This document shows, piece after piece, positions 21,726 through 31,416 of a stretch of 64,000 bases of DNA. This DNA comes from DASRJG01 sp032124015. GTDB taxonomy: Bacteria > Acidobacteriota > Polarisedimenticolia > Polarisedimenticolales > DASRJG01. The stretch spans positions 24,605 through 88,604 of the forward strand of contig JAQBEH010000121.1 in assembly GCA_032124015.1 (NCBI GenBank), in the 5' to 3' direction. Numbering within the stretch: position 1 is the stretch's first letter; every line of letters starts with the position of its first letter. The translations under genes were made by a program, and so were the position numbers. The notes beneath the pieces are model-generated. The model searched no databases, was not told the DNA's origin, and was given only the letters and a program-made list of their open reading frames with translations.

Positions 21726-23969
21726 ATGAACGCCATCGAAAGCTCACCCGAGTTCGTCTCCCAGGTCTACACCAAGATGGCCGAGCGCCTCGCCGTCGTG
21801 CGCAAGCGCCTGGGCCGCCCGCTGACGCTGACCGAGAAGATCCTCTTCGGCCACCTCGACAACCCCGAAGCCGCCGACCTGCGCGCCGGGGAGAGCTACC
21901 TCCAGCTCCGCCCCGACCGCGTGGCGATGCAGGATGCGACGGCCCAGATGGCGCTTCTCCAGTTCGCGCAGGCGGATATCCCGCGTGTCGCGGTGCCGAC
22001 GACCGTCCACTGCGACCACCTGATCCAGGCGCGCGAGGGGGCCGAGAAGGACACGTCGCGAGCGCTCGACGAGAACCGCGAGGTCTACGAGTTCCTCCGC
22101 ACCGCGTCGAACCGGTACGGCATCGGCTTCTGGAAACCGGGCGCGGGGATCATCCACCAGGTCGTGCTCGAGCATTACGCGTTCCCGGGCGGGATGATGA
22201 TCGGTACCGACTCGCACACGCCCAACGCCGGAGGCCTAGGGATGTTCGCGTCGGGCGTCGGCGGCGCCGACGCGGTCGACGTCATGGCCGGGTTCCCTTG
22301 GGAAGTGAAGTCCCCTCAGCTCATCGGCGTCAAGCTCACCGGAAAGCTTCAGGGCTGGGCGTCGCCGAAGGACGTCATCCTTCTTTTGTGCGGCATTCTC
22401 ACGGTGAAGGGCGGAACCAACGCCGTCATCGAGTACTTCGGCCCCGGGGCTTCGTCGATCTCGTGCACCGGCAAGGGCACGATTGCGAACATGGGCGCCG
22501 AGTTGGGCGCTACGACGTCGGTGTTTCCGTTCGACGCCTCGATGGAGCGCTACCTGCACGCCACCGAGCGCGGCGCGCTCGCTGAGCTCGCAGCCAGAAA
22601 CGTGCATCTCGTCACGGCCGATCCCGAGATTGAGGCCAACCCCGAGAAGTACTTCGCTCGCGTCGTCGAAATCGACCTATCGACCCTCGAGCCGCACCTC
22701 GTCGGGCCGCATACCCCCGACCTCGCGCGTCCGATCTCCGAGGTCGCGGCGGCTGTGGCGAAGGAGTCGTACCCGGACCAGATCTCGGTAGCGCTGATCG
22801 GCTCGTGCACCAACTCATCTTACGAGGACATCTCGCGCGTGACCGACGTCGTGCAGCAGGCGAAGGCGCACGGGATCAAGGCGACGGTCCCCTTCCTCGT
22901 GACCCCGGGTTCCGAACAGATCCGCGCGACGATCGTGCGCGACGGGCAGATGGGCGAGATCGAATCCGTCGGCGGCCAGGTTCTGGCCAACGCGTGTGGG
23001 CCGTGCATCGGCCAGTGGAGGCGCGACGAGCTCAAGCCGGGGACGAGAAACACGATCGTCACCTCGTTCAACCGGAACTTCCCCGCGCGCAACGACGGAA
23101 GCAAAGAGACGCTGGCTTTCATCGCCAGCCCCGAGATCGTCGCGGCCTACGCGTTGGCGGGCCGCCTCTCGTTCAATCCCCTGAAGGACACGCTCCAAGG
23201 CGGCGACGGCAAGCCGTTCACGCTCACCGCGCCGAAGCCGGCCCCGGACCTCCCCGCGAACGGTTTCGTGCCCGACGTCGACGGTTACCTCGCCCCGCCG
23301 GCGGATGGATCGAAGATCAAGATCGACGTCTCGAAGGACAGCAAGCGCCTGCAACTCTTGACGCCATTCGCTCCGTGGGACGGCAAAGACTTCGTCGAGC
23401 TGCCGCTGCTCTTGAAGGCGAAGGGGAAGTGCACGACCGATCACATCTCCCCCGCCGGGCCGTGGCTCCGCTTCCGCGGCCACCTCGACAACATCTCGGA
23501 CAACATGCTCACCGGCGCGGTCAGCGCGTTCACCGGCGAGGCCTCCCCTTCGGCCCCGGCGACCGCGCGCGAGTACAAGTCCATCGGGCTCCGCTGGATC
23601 GTCGTCGGCGACGAAAACTACGGCGAAGGGTCGAGCCGCGAGCACGCAGCGATGTCGCCGCGCTTCCTCGGCTGTGCCGCGGTCATCGTCCGCTCGTTCG
23701 CGCGCATCCACGAGTCGAACCTCAAGAAGCAAGGGATCCTGCCGCTGACCTTCGCGAATCCAGCCGACTACGACAAGGTGCGTGAGGGTGACCTCATCAG
23801 CGTCCTGGGCCTCGCGTCGCTCGCCCCGGGCGGCGATCTGACAGCGTCGCTCCGCCACACCGACGGCAGCGAGGAACGGATCGCGCTGCGCCACACGTTG
23901 AATGCCGAGCAAATTGCCTGGTTCAAGGCGGGGTCGGCGTTGAATGTGATCAAGGGGCAGAAGCGGTAG
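21726..23969 (+). CDS. acn: Aconitate hydratase, mitochondrial (ACO2) type
   Basis: The protein has 747 residues and isomerises citrate to isocitrate in the TCA cycle. The three [4Fe-4S] ligands are in LIGSCTNSSYEDISR and ANACGPCIGQW. IGTDSHTPNAGGLGM, SFNRNFPARNDG and the swivel-domain GDENYGEGSSREHAA segment are typical. The sequence and length resemble eukaryotic mitochondrial aconitase more than bacterial AcnA (about 890) or AcnB. There is no ribosome site, and the ATG is 16 nt after a terminator, so its promoter must lie inside or next to that hairpin. Confidence 0.93.
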   Translation: MNAIESSPEFVSQVYTKMAERLAVVRKRLGRPLTLTEKILFGHLDNPEAADLRAGESYLQLRPDRVAMQDATAQMALLQFAQADIPRVAVPTTVHCDHLIQAREGAEKDTSRALDENREVYEFLRTASNRYGIGFWKPGAGIIHQVVLEHYAFPGGMMIGTDSHTPNAGGLGMFASGVGGADAVDVMAGFPWEVKSPQLIGVKLTGKLQGWASPKDVILLLCGILTVKGGTNAVIEYFGPGASSISCTGKGTIANMGAELGATTSVFPFDASMERYLHATERGALAELAARNVHLVTADPEIEANPEKYFARVVEIDLSTLEPHLVGPHTPDLARPISEVAAAVAKESYPDQISVALIGSCTNSSYEDISRVTDVVQQAKAHGIKATVPFLVTPGSEQIRATIVRDGQMGEIESVGGQVLANACGPCIGQWRRDELKPGTRNTIVTSFNRNFPARNDGSKETLAFIASPEIVAAYALAGRLSFNPLKDTLQGGDGKPFTLTAPKPAPDLPANGFVPDVDGYLAPPADGSKIKIDVSKDSKRLQLLTPFAPWDGKDFVELPLLLKAKGKCTTDHISPAGPWLRFRGHLDNISDNMLTGAVSAFTGEASPSAPATAREYKSIGLRWIVVGDENYGEGSSREHAAMSPRFLGCAAVIVRSFARIHESNLKKQGILPLTFANPADYDKVREGDLISVLGLASLAPGGDLTASLRHTDGSEERIALRHTLNAEQIAWFKAGSALNVIKGQKR

Positions 23970-23981
23970 CGCGGCAGCCGA

Positions 23982-26282
23982 TTACGTCTTCTTGCTCGCC
24001 GCCTTGCGCTTCGGCGCAGCCTTTGCCACCACCTTCTTCGCCGCCGTCTTCTTCGCCGCCGTCTTCTTCTTGGGAGCCTTCTTCTCGGCCACCGGCTCGA
24101 ACACCAGAGCCGACAGCGGCGGCAACCGTAGCGTCAGCGACTGCGGGAAGCCGTGTTGGGGCTCGTCCTCGGTGGCCAACTCGGCCTCGACCGAATATCC
24201 GGTGCCGTCGAAGGCTGCATCGTCGGTGTTGAGCACGAGGCGATAGCGCCCGGCCTGGGGCGCGCCGATGCGGTAGGTCGCGTGCGACACAGGCGTCAGG
24301 TTCAACACGACCACGAGGTGGTCGTCCCCGTCGCGGCGCACGTAAGCGAGGACGGAGTTCTCGCGGTCGAGGCAGTCGATCCATTGGAACCCTTCGGCTT
24401 CGTGATCGTGCCGCCAAAGGCAGGGCCGCTCGCGATAAAGCGCGCCCAACGCGGCCACCACGCCCAAAACGCCGCGATGGAACGGCTGGTCGGCGAGGCT
24501 CCACTCGGGCCCGCGCTCTTCGTTCCATTCCCACCACGGGGCCAGCTCGCTTCCCATGAAGAGAAGTTTCTTCCCGGGCCGCGTCCACATGTAGGCATAG
24601 AGCAGCTTGAGGTTGGCGAATTGCTGCTCCAGAGACCCAGGCATCTTCGCGACGAGCGACTTCTTGCCGTGGACGACCTCGTCGTGCGACAACGGGTTGA
24701 TGAAGCGCTCGCTGTGCTCGTAGATCATCGCGAAGGTCAGTGTGTCGTGGTTCCACGTGCGCCCGATGGGGTCGACCGCGAAGTACTTCAGCGAGTCGTG
24801 CATCCACCCCATGTTCCACTTGAAGAGGAAGCCGAGTCCGCCGTCTTTGGCGTCGGCCGTCACGAGCGGCCACGAGGTCGATTCCTCGGCGATCGTGAAG
24901 GCGCCCGGCGCCTCTTCGCGAAGGACGGCGTGAAGGTTCCGGAAGAAGTCGATCGCTTCGAGGTTCTCGCGACCGCCGTAACGGTTGGGGATCCACTCCC
25001 CCTCGTTGCGGCTGTAGTCGAGGTAGAGCATCGAGGCGACCGCATCCACGCGCAGGCCGTCGACGTGCAACTCGCGCAGCCAGTAGAGGGCGTTCGCGAT
25101 CAGGAAGCCCGAAACCTCGGGCCGGCCGAGGTTGAAGATCAGTGTCCCCCAGTCGGGATGCTCGCCTTGCTTCGGGTCGTCGTGCTCGTACAGAGCGGTC
25201 CCGTCGAACCGACGCAGCGCGAAGTCGTCCTTGGGAAAGTGCGCCGGGACCCAGTCGACGAGCACGCCGATGCCGTTGACGTGGCAGTGATCGACGAAGA
25301 ACCGGAAGTCGTCCGGGGTTCCGAAGCGCGACGTGGGCGCGTAATAGCCGGACACCTGATAGCCCCACGACCCCGAAAACGGATGTTCGGCGACCGGCAT
25401 CAGCTCGATGTGCGTGAAGCCCAGCGCCTTGACGTGTTGGACGAGACGGGGGGCGAGCTCGCGGTAGTTCGGTATGCGGCCGTCGACTTCCATCCCCTTC
25501 GCCAACGAGCCCAGATGGACTTCGTAGGCCGCGAGGGGGCCGCGTGTGGCGTCGGCGGTGCGCCGCGCCTTCATCCACGCGGCGTCTTCCCAGACGTACG
25601 ACGTCGCTTCGACGCGCGACGCGCTTTGTGGCGGGACCTCCATGGCGCGTGCCATCGGGTCGGTCTTCAGGCGGAGCATCCCCTCTTGGGTCTTGAGCTC
25701 GAACTTGTAGACCGCGCCCGCCTCGAGGCCGGGGACGAACAGCTCGAATACCCCCGACCCTGCCAGCCGCCGCATCGGAAAGAGACGGCCATCCCACCGC
25801 GAAAAATCGCCGACCACCGAGACGCGGCGCGCGTTCGGCGCCCAGACCGAAAACGACACGCCCGAAACTCCGGCCACCTTCCGGACGTGCGCCCCGAGAA
25901 CTTCCCAGAGGCGACGGTGGGTACCCTCGTGAAACAGGTGGACGTCGACGTTTCCTAGCGTGGGGAGGAACCGGTACGGATCGTCGCGCTCCCAACTCGC
26001 GCCGTTTTCGAATCGGAAGCACACGCGATAGGAGGGTCCCGGCATGAGCCCTGGAACGAACGTCTCGAACACCCCGCCGCCGATCGGCTCCATGGCTCGC
26101 GATCGAACGTCCAGGATCAGGTCGCACGCAATGGCGTCCGGATGGAACGCGCGTACGACGCTGCCGTCGACCCCCGCGTGCCGCGCCGGGTGGGCGCCGA
26201 GCACGCGATGGGGTTCGTCGTGATCTCCGGCGCGTAGTCGCGCGAGATCGGCTGGGTCGAGGGCGGCGGTGTCTTTCGTCAT
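23982..26282 (-). CDS. glgB: 1,4-alpha-glucan branching enzyme with lysine-rich tail
   Basis: The protein has 766 residues from the ATG at 26282. It introduces alpha-1,6 branches in glycogen. Two N-terminal carbohydrate-binding modules (about 20-110 and 125-220) precede the GH13 barrel, with GLRVDAVASMLYLDYSRN holding the nucleophile, AEEST the acid/base and LSHDEVVHGKKSL the third Asp site. The all-beta C domain ends at LVFEPVAEKK. The last 35 residues are a histone-H1-like tail of K/A/P repeats (KKTAAKKTAAKKVVAKAA), unusual in GlgB. It is convergent with acn (12-nt gap). No other glycogen gene is in the window. Confidence 0.93.
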   Translation of the reverse strand: MTKDTAALDPADLARLRAGDHDEPHRVLGAHPARHAGVDGSVVRAFHPDAIACDLILDVRSRAMEPIGGGVFETFVPGLMPGPSYRVCFRFENGASWERDDPYRFLPTLGNVDVHLFHEGTHRRLWEVLGAHVRKVAGVSGVSFSVWAPNARRVSVVGDFSRWDGRLFPMRRLAGSGVFELFVPGLEAGAVYKFELKTQEGMLRLKTDPMARAMEVPPQSASRVEATSYVWEDAAWMKARRTADATRGPLAAYEVHLGSLAKGMEVDGRIPNYRELAPRLVQHVKALGFTHIELMPVAEHPFSGSWGYQVSGYYAPTSRFGTPDDFRFFVDHCHVNGIGVLVDWVPAHFPKDDFALRRFDGTALYEHDDPKQGEHPDWGTLIFNLGRPEVSGFLIANALYWLRELHVDGLRVDAVASMLYLDYSRNEGEWIPNRYGGRENLEAIDFFRNLHAVLREEAPGAFTIAEESTSWPLVTADAKDGGLGFLFKWNMGWMHDSLKYFAVDPIGRTWNHDTLTFAMIYEHSERFINPLSHDEVVHGKKSLVAKMPGSLEQQFANLKLLYAYMWTRPGKKLLFMGSELAPWWEWNEERGPEWSLADQPFHRGVLGVVAALGALYRERPCLWRHDHEAEGFQWIDCLDRENSVLAYVRRDGDDHLVVVLNLTPVSHATYRIGAPQAGRYRLVLNTDDAAFDGTGYSVEAELATEDEPQHGFPQSLTLRLPPLSALVFEPVAEKKAPKKKTAAKKTAAKKVVAKAAPKRKAASKKT

Positions 26283-26375
26283 GTGCGCCCATGTTCGGCG
26301 CGTGGAGAGGCATTGGTCAAGTGTTTCCGGTGGATGTCGCTTGCCCCCAGGACAACCTGACGGCATACTATGCGC

Positions 26376-26618
26376 ATGAAACGTGCGAATCTTGTGCTTG
26401 ACGAAAAACTCCTCGAAGAGGCGCTTCGCCTGAGCGGGGAACGCACCTACTCGAAGGCCGTGGGGCGCGCGTTGACCGAGTTCGTTCTCAAGGTCCGCTC
26501 GCGCCGCATCTTGGAACTCGCGGGATCCGGCCTGTGGGACGGGAACCTAGACGAGATGAGGCGGGACTGGGCCGTCGGCGAACGCACGCCCAAGAGAAAA
26601 CCTCGTGGTCCTCGTTGA
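26376..26618 (+). CDS. vapB: VapB-type antitoxin
   Basis: The protein has 80 residues. NLVLDEKLLEEALRLSGER followed by a short helix and RRILELAGSGLWDGNLDEMR is the layout of the DUF2191/VapB family: an N-terminal ribbon-helix-helix-like DNA-binding part and a C-terminal toxin-binding tail. An in-frame ATG at 26370 is an alternative start. Its end overlaps the toxin gene by 14 nt, as usual for such pairs. It would neutralise VapC and repress the pair's promoter. Confidence 0.8.
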   Translation: MKRANLVLDEKLLEEALRLSGERTYSKAVGRALTEFVLKVRSRRILELAGSGLWDGNLDEMRRDWAVGERTPKRKPRGPR

Positions 26619-27015
26619 TACCTCGGTCTGGATCGAGGTCTTTCGGAAGGGGACGCGCTTCCAACTCGACTCCGTGGCAAACCTCGACGACGTCGTAACC
26701 TGTCTTCCGGTTCTCCAAGAAGTGCTTCAGGGATTCCGCGACGAACGGGCCTTTGCGCTCGCCCGCGACGCGATGATCTCGTTCCCCGTCGTGGAGTCCC
26801 CGCTCCGCACCGAAGTGGTCCTCGAAGCCGCGCATCTTTACCGGACGGCGCGGCGGGCTGGCCTCACGATCCGCTCGGGGGTCGACTGCCTGATCGCCGC
26901 GTGCGCGATCCGCAACCATCTCACGGTGCTGCACCGGGACCGTGACTTCGACCTCATCGCTCGCGTTTCGAGCCTCGATTCGCGGCTTGTTCTCCCGTCC
27001 GCACTCAAGCGATAA
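26605..27015 (+). CDS. vapC: VapC-type PIN-domain ribonuclease toxin
   Basis: The protein has 136 residues from a GTG at 26605. The acidic metal-binding residues of the PIN fold are present: Asp in VLVDTSVWIE, Glu in LQEVLQGF, Asp in SGVDCLIAACAI and Asp in HRDRDFDLIA. VapC toxins cleave tRNA or rRNA; the target of this one is unknown. Nothing indicates decay. The tricorn gene follows 44 nt later. Confidence 0.85.
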   Translation: MVLVDTSVWIEVFRKGTRFQLDSVANLDDVVTCLPVLQEVLQGFRDERAFALARDAMISFPVVESPLRTEVVLEAAHLYRTARRAGLTIRSGVDCLIAACAIRNHLTVLHRDRDFDLIARVSSLDSRLVLPSALKR

Positions 27016-27059
27016 TCCGCCTCTTCGGCACGCCCCTTTCCAAGCCAAGGAGACCGTCG

Positions 27060-30000
27060 ATGAACATTCGACCCGTCCGTTCCCTGTTCGCCATCGCAGC
27101 GCTCACGGTATGCGTCGGCGCGTCGGCCGCGACCGCCGGCCCCACGAAGCTCCTCCGTTTCCCCGACGTGCACGGCGACCAGGTGGTGTTTTGCTACGCG
27201 GGGGACATCTGGAAGGCGTCGATCAAGGGCGGGACGGCGTTACGGCTGACGGCGCATCCGGGGGTCGAGGTCTTCCCGCGCTTTTCTCCCGACGGGAAGT
27301 GGATCGCCTTCACCGGGCAGTACGACGGCGACGAGCAGGTCTACGTCATGCCCGCCGACGGCGGCACTCCCAAGAAGCTGACGTACTACCCCGCGGAGGG
27401 TCCGCTCTCGCCGCGCTGGGGTTACGACAACATCGTTTACGGATGGACCCCCGACGGGAGCTCGATCCTCTTCCGCTCGCTGCGTTACGGGTACACCGAG
27501 CATCCCGGACAGCTTTACACCGTCGACAAGGACGGCGGCCCGGCGGTGGCGCTTCCCATGCCCAGAGCGGGCGCCGGAGATTTCTCCCCCGACGGGAAGC
27601 GGCTCGTCTACTCCCCGCTCTGGCGGGACTTCCGTACGTGGAAGCGCTATCAGGGGGGCTGGGCGCAAGATCTCTACATCTATGACCTCGCCTCGAATAC
27701 GGTGAAGCTGATCGCACCGAGCAAGCGCACCGAGCGCGATCCGATGTGGATCGGCGATGCCGTCTACTTCCTATCCGACCGTACGGGAACGCTCAACCTC
27801 TTCAAGTACGACGTGAAGTCGACAGCGGTCACGCAACTGACGAAAAGCGAGACCTGGGACCTGCGCTGGGCGTCCTCGGACAACAAGGGAACGATCGTCT
27901 TCGAGGAGGCAGGTGAGTTGACGGCGTTCGACGTTGCCACGGGGAAGGAATTCAAGCTCGCGATTACCGTGCCCAACGACGGACTCTGGGACCGCCCGGG
28001 GCGGGTGTCGGCCGCGGGTACCGTGGAAGACTTCGACCTCTCGCCCAAGGGAGAGCGCGCACTTTTCGCGGCGCGAGGGGACATCTTCACCGCGCCGATC
28101 GAACACGGCCCGACGCGCAACCTGACGCGCAGCAGTGGCGCGCACGACCGTTCGCCCGCATGGTCCCCAGACGGGAAGCAGATCGTCTTCATCTCGGATC
28201 TTTCGGGCGAGGAGGAGCTCTACCTCGTCCCCCAGGACGGAGCCTCGGCCGCGAATGCGTTGACGAAGGGGAACAAGGCGAGGCTCTACCACCCGGTCTG
28301 GTCGACGGACGGGAAACGTGTCGCCTACTCCGACAAGGAGGGGCGGATCTTCGTCGTCGCCGTCGCGGACGGGAAACAGGTCGAAATCGCCAACGAGCGG
28401 AACTTCCAGGTAACCGACTACACGTGGTCGCCGTGCGGAAGCTGGCTCGCATTTTCGCTCTCGCAGGGAAACGGTAACAACGCCCTCTACCTCTATGGTG
28501 TCGAGGACGGCAAGACGCGCCAGGTGACGGAGGGGTTCTTCAACGAGCACAACCCGGTTTGGGATCCCGAGGGGAAATACCTCTGGTACCTCTCGGAGCG
28601 CGACTACCCGCCGCAGATCTCGGCGAGCGAGTGGAACTTCGCGACCAACCGCATGACGGGGATCTTCGCGCTGGCGCTCAGGACGGATGTCCCGAGTCCC
28701 TTCGCTCCCCTGTCGGACGAGGTCAAGGCCGAGGACGACAAGAAAGACGACAAGCCCGCGGACAAGAAGGACGACAAGAAAGACGAGGCGAAGACGAAAC
28801 CGCCAACAAAGATCGATCTCGACGGGCTCGCCGAACGCGTCGCGCGCGCGCCGCTCGAGGGCGACAACTACGACGGACTCTCGGTGACGAAGGGGTACCT
28901 CCTCTACGTGAAAAGCGGCGCCCCGTACAACGGCCGCCCGCCCGAGCAAAAGCCGCAGCTGCGGATTTACGACCTCGAGAAGCGGAAGGAGACGACCGTC
29001 CTCGACGATGCGGGGAACTACGCGATTTCGTTCGATGGAAAGAAGATCTTGGTCGGCGGTGACGGCAGCTACGCCCTGTACGACGCGACACCCACGGGGA
29101 AGGACTCGAAGAAATCCGTCTCGACAGCGGGACTGATGGTCGATCGCGTCCCGAAAGAAGAGTGGAAGAACATGTTCGACGAAGCGTGGCGGCGCTACCG
29201 CGACTACTTCTACGTCGAAAACATGCACGGCTACGACTGGGCGGCGCTGAAACAACAGTACGGGCCGCTCGTCGAGTACGTCGGCCACCGTTCGGACCTG
29301 AACTACGTCATCGGCGAGATGATCTCCGAATTGAACATCGGCCACCTCTACATCGAAGGGGGCGACTGGAGCTTGCCCGCGCGCGCCCCCGTCGGACTCA
29401 TCGGCGCGAAGCTCGAGTTGGACCCTTCCTCGAACCGCTACCGCATCGCCAAGATCTTCGCCGGCCAGAACGAGGAACCGCGCTACCGTTCACCGCTGAC
29501 GGAAATCGGCGTGGACGTTCAGGTCGGCGACTGGCTGCTGGCCGTTGACGGCGACGAGCTGTCCCCCACGGAAGACCCGTTCAAGCGGTTCGTGAACAAG
29601 GCCTCAGACCCGATCACCCTGACCGTCGCGTCGAAGAACGATCCCAAGACGAAACGCCAGGTCAAGGTCAACCCGATTCGCGATGAAAGCAGCCTCCTCT
29701 ACCTCGACTGGACCGAGCGCAACCGCGCCTACGTCGCCAAGCAGACGGAAGGCCGGGTCGGCTACATGCACATCCCCGACATGGGGAGCAACGGCGCGCG
29801 CGAGTTCGTGAAGTGGTTCTACCCGCAGGCCCGCATGAACGGGCTGATCGTGGACGACCGCTCGAACGGCGGCGGCAACATCTCGCAGTGGATCATCGAG
29901 CGCTTGCGCCGCAAGGCACTCGGCATCCGCTACGCCCGCACCGCCGAGGACGCGCGCACCTACCCGAGCGTCGTGATGCGCGGCCCGATGGCGTGCCTCA

Positions 30001-30371
30001 TCAGCGAAGGCTCCGCTTCGGACGGTGACATCTTCCCGTACATGTTCCGCGAGGCGGACCTCGGGCCGCTGATCGGCAAGCGAACCTGGGGCGGCGTCAC
30101 CGGCATCAGCGGAGCCGGCCCTCTGCTCGACGGCGGCCGCGTCTCCGTGCCGCAATTCTCGACGCTCTCGAAGGAAGGACGCTACGTCATCGAGGGCGAG
30201 GGCGTCTCCCCCGACATCGAGGTCGAAAACGACCCCGCCGCCGAGCTCGCCGGTCGCGACCCGCAGCTCGACCGGGCCATCGAAGAGGTCAAGAAGCAGC
30301 TCGCGAAGGACCCGCACGAGTTCCCGCGACAGCCCGCGGATCCGGTGAAGACGAAGTCGGCGTTGAATTAG
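27060..30371 (+). CDS. tri: Exported tricorn-like protease (S41)
   Basis: The protein has 1103 residues. AAGGAGA precedes the ATG, and residues 1-26 are a signal peptide (ending VCVGASAATAG), so unlike archaeal tricorn it is periplasmic. Residues 27-300 and 310-560 form WD40/PD40-like propellers (FSPDGKWIAF, WSPDGKQIVF, WSTDGKRVAY). A charged Lys/Asp linker follows (about 560-590). The core contains the active-site His segment NMHGYDW, a PDZ (about 780-860), and the nucleophile serine in LISEGSASDGDIFPYMF, followed by GGVTGISGAGPLLDGG. It should degrade oligopeptides. The next gene converges on its stop with a 4-nt gap. Confidence 0.92.
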   Translation: MNIRPVRSLFAIAALTVCVGASAATAGPTKLLRFPDVHGDQVVFCYAGDIWKASIKGGTALRLTAHPGVEVFPRFSPDGKWIAFTGQYDGDEQVYVMPADGGTPKKLTYYPAEGPLSPRWGYDNIVYGWTPDGSSILFRSLRYGYTEHPGQLYTVDKDGGPAVALPMPRAGAGDFSPDGKRLVYSPLWRDFRTWKRYQGGWAQDLYIYDLASNTVKLIAPSKRTERDPMWIGDAVYFLSDRTGTLNLFKYDVKSTAVTQLTKSETWDLRWASSDNKGTIVFEEAGELTAFDVATGKEFKLAITVPNDGLWDRPGRVSAAGTVEDFDLSPKGERALFAARGDIFTAPIEHGPTRNLTRSSGAHDRSPAWSPDGKQIVFISDLSGEEELYLVPQDGASAANALTKGNKARLYHPVWSTDGKRVAYSDKEGRIFVVAVADGKQVEIANERNFQVTDYTWSPCGSWLAFSLSQGNGNNALYLYGVEDGKTRQVTEGFFNEHNPVWDPEGKYLWYLSERDYPPQISASEWNFATNRMTGIFALALRTDVPSPFAPLSDEVKAEDDKKDDKPADKKDDKKDEAKTKPPTKIDLDGLAERVARAPLEGDNYDGLSVTKGYLLYVKSGAPYNGRPPEQKPQLRIYDLEKRKETTVLDDAGNYAISFDGKKILVGGDGSYALYDATPTGKDSKKSVSTAGLMVDRVPKEEWKNMFDEAWRRYRDYFYVENMHGYDWAALKQQYGPLVEYVGHRSDLNYVIGEMISELNIGHLYIEGGDWSLPARAPVGLIGAKLELDPSSNRYRIAKIFAGQNEEPRYRSPLTEIGVDVQVGDWLLAVDGDELSPTEDPFKRFVNKASDPITLTVASKNDPKTKRQVKVNPIRDESSLLYLDWTERNRAYVAKQTEGRVGYMHIPDMGSNGAREFVKWFYPQARMNGLIVDDRSNGGGNISQWIIERLRRKALGIRYARTAEDARTYPSVVMRGPMACLISEGSASDGDIFPYMFREADLGPLIGKRTWGGVTGISGAGPLLDGGRVSVPQFSTLSKEGRYVIEGEGVSPDIEVENDPAAELAGRDPQLDRAIEEVKKQLAKDPHEFPRQPADPVKTKSALN

Positions 30372-30375
30372 CGGG

Positions 30376-31335
30376 TTACGCGTGCCCCTCGCGCTTGGCG
30401 GCGAGGTCGTACGCGAGTTCGGCGCGGAGGCGGTCGAGGGTGCCGGGGGCCAAGCGCCAGTGCGCGGCGAGGTGTCGCGCTTGGAGCGGGAGCCTGGCTC
30501 CGACATCCTCGTGCACGAGCGGCGAGACGAGAACGACCGCGTCGTCGCCCGCGGCGCGAAGCGCGGCGTTCAGCCTGGCGGGGACGACGATGTGCACGCG
30601 CGCGATGACTTGGGGGGGCGCGCCAAGTTGTCCCAAGAAACGCAGGAAGACGCCGGCGAAGCGCTCGTCGCCGACGACCAGCACGACGCCGCGCGTTCGC
30701 GCCCAGCGGATGATCGCCTGCGGGAACTCGGCGTCGAGCGCGACACGGTAGACCGGGAGGCCGACCGTACGCGCCGCCGCCTCGACCTCGGCGCGGTGGC
30801 AGTCGGTTGTGACGACGCCCCACGCGCCCGCAAGCCTGGCCGCCGGGTCGGCGACGAGGTCTTCGATCAGCACCGGACGCGCGTTGGCCTCGAAGCCGGC
30901 CCTGACGTCGCGGCCGATCATCTCGATCTGCTCGTGATTGCATTCGGCGATCACGAGGGGTAGCCCGCGCAAGCCGCCGTTCAACGCGCCGTGGACGAAA
31001 TCGGCGAATGCGGAGGCGGACAGCCCGAGCGAAAGCGCCTCCCCGCGGCAGCGCTTGACGGCGTGCATGAGCGCGTCCTGGCTTCGGTGCGGGTCCGGGG
31101 TCCGCGCAACGAACGTCCCCGCTCCGGGGCGCGCGTCGAGCAACCCTTCCTTGACCAGCGCGGCGTAGGCGCGATGAACCGTCTTGCGGTTCAGTCCGAT
31201 GATGTCGGCAAGGCGGCGCACGGAGGCCACGCGGTCCCCCGGGCGCAGCCGTCCGAGGTGGAGCAACGTCATCAGGTGTTCGCGGACTTTCTCGGTGCCC
31301 TGTCCCGGGCGGGTGCTTGTGTCGGTGGGAGCCAT
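30376..31335 (-). CDS. GntR-family transcriptional regulator
   Basis: The protein has 319 residues, with GGAGG 6 nt before the ATG at 31335. The N-terminal winged helix (about 15-85) has LRPGDRVASVRRLADIIGLNRKTVHRAYAAL and LLDARPGAGTFVA, the classical GntR pattern. The remaining 230 residues have an alternating alpha/beta pattern (ARPVLIEDLVADPAARLAG, VVLVVGDERFAG, DDAVVLVSPLVHED) resembling a periplasmic-binding-protein-like or MocR-like effector fold, without a PLP lysine motif that I can identify. It lies just downstream of the electron-transfer operon and may belong to it or act alone. Confidence 0.85.
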   Translation of the reverse strand: MAPTDTSTRPGQGTEKVREHLMTLLHLGRLRPGDRVASVRRLADIIGLNRKTVHRAYAALVKEGLLDARPGAGTFVARTPDPHRSQDALMHAVKRCRGEALSLGLSASAFADFVHGALNGGLRGLPLVIAECNHEQIEMIGRDVRAGFEANARPVLIEDLVADPAARLAGAWGVVTTDCHRAEVEAAARTVGLPVYRVALDAEFPQAIIRWARTRGVVLVVGDERFAGVFLRFLGQLGAPPQVIARVHIVVPARLNAALRAAGDDAVVLVSPLVHEDVGARLPLQARHLAAHWRLAPGTLDRLRAELAYDLAAKREGHA

Positions 31336-31416
31336 GCCGCGCCTCCGATTCCAACGTGTCTCAGAGAGCATACGACGGTGTCGGTGTCGCGGCATCCGAT
31401 CTTGCTTCGGAGGGCG

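Noticed and set aside
24153..25958. A 601-codon plus-strand frame opposite glgB
   Set aside because: It lacks domains and mirrors the codon bias of glgB, which has complete GH13 motifs.
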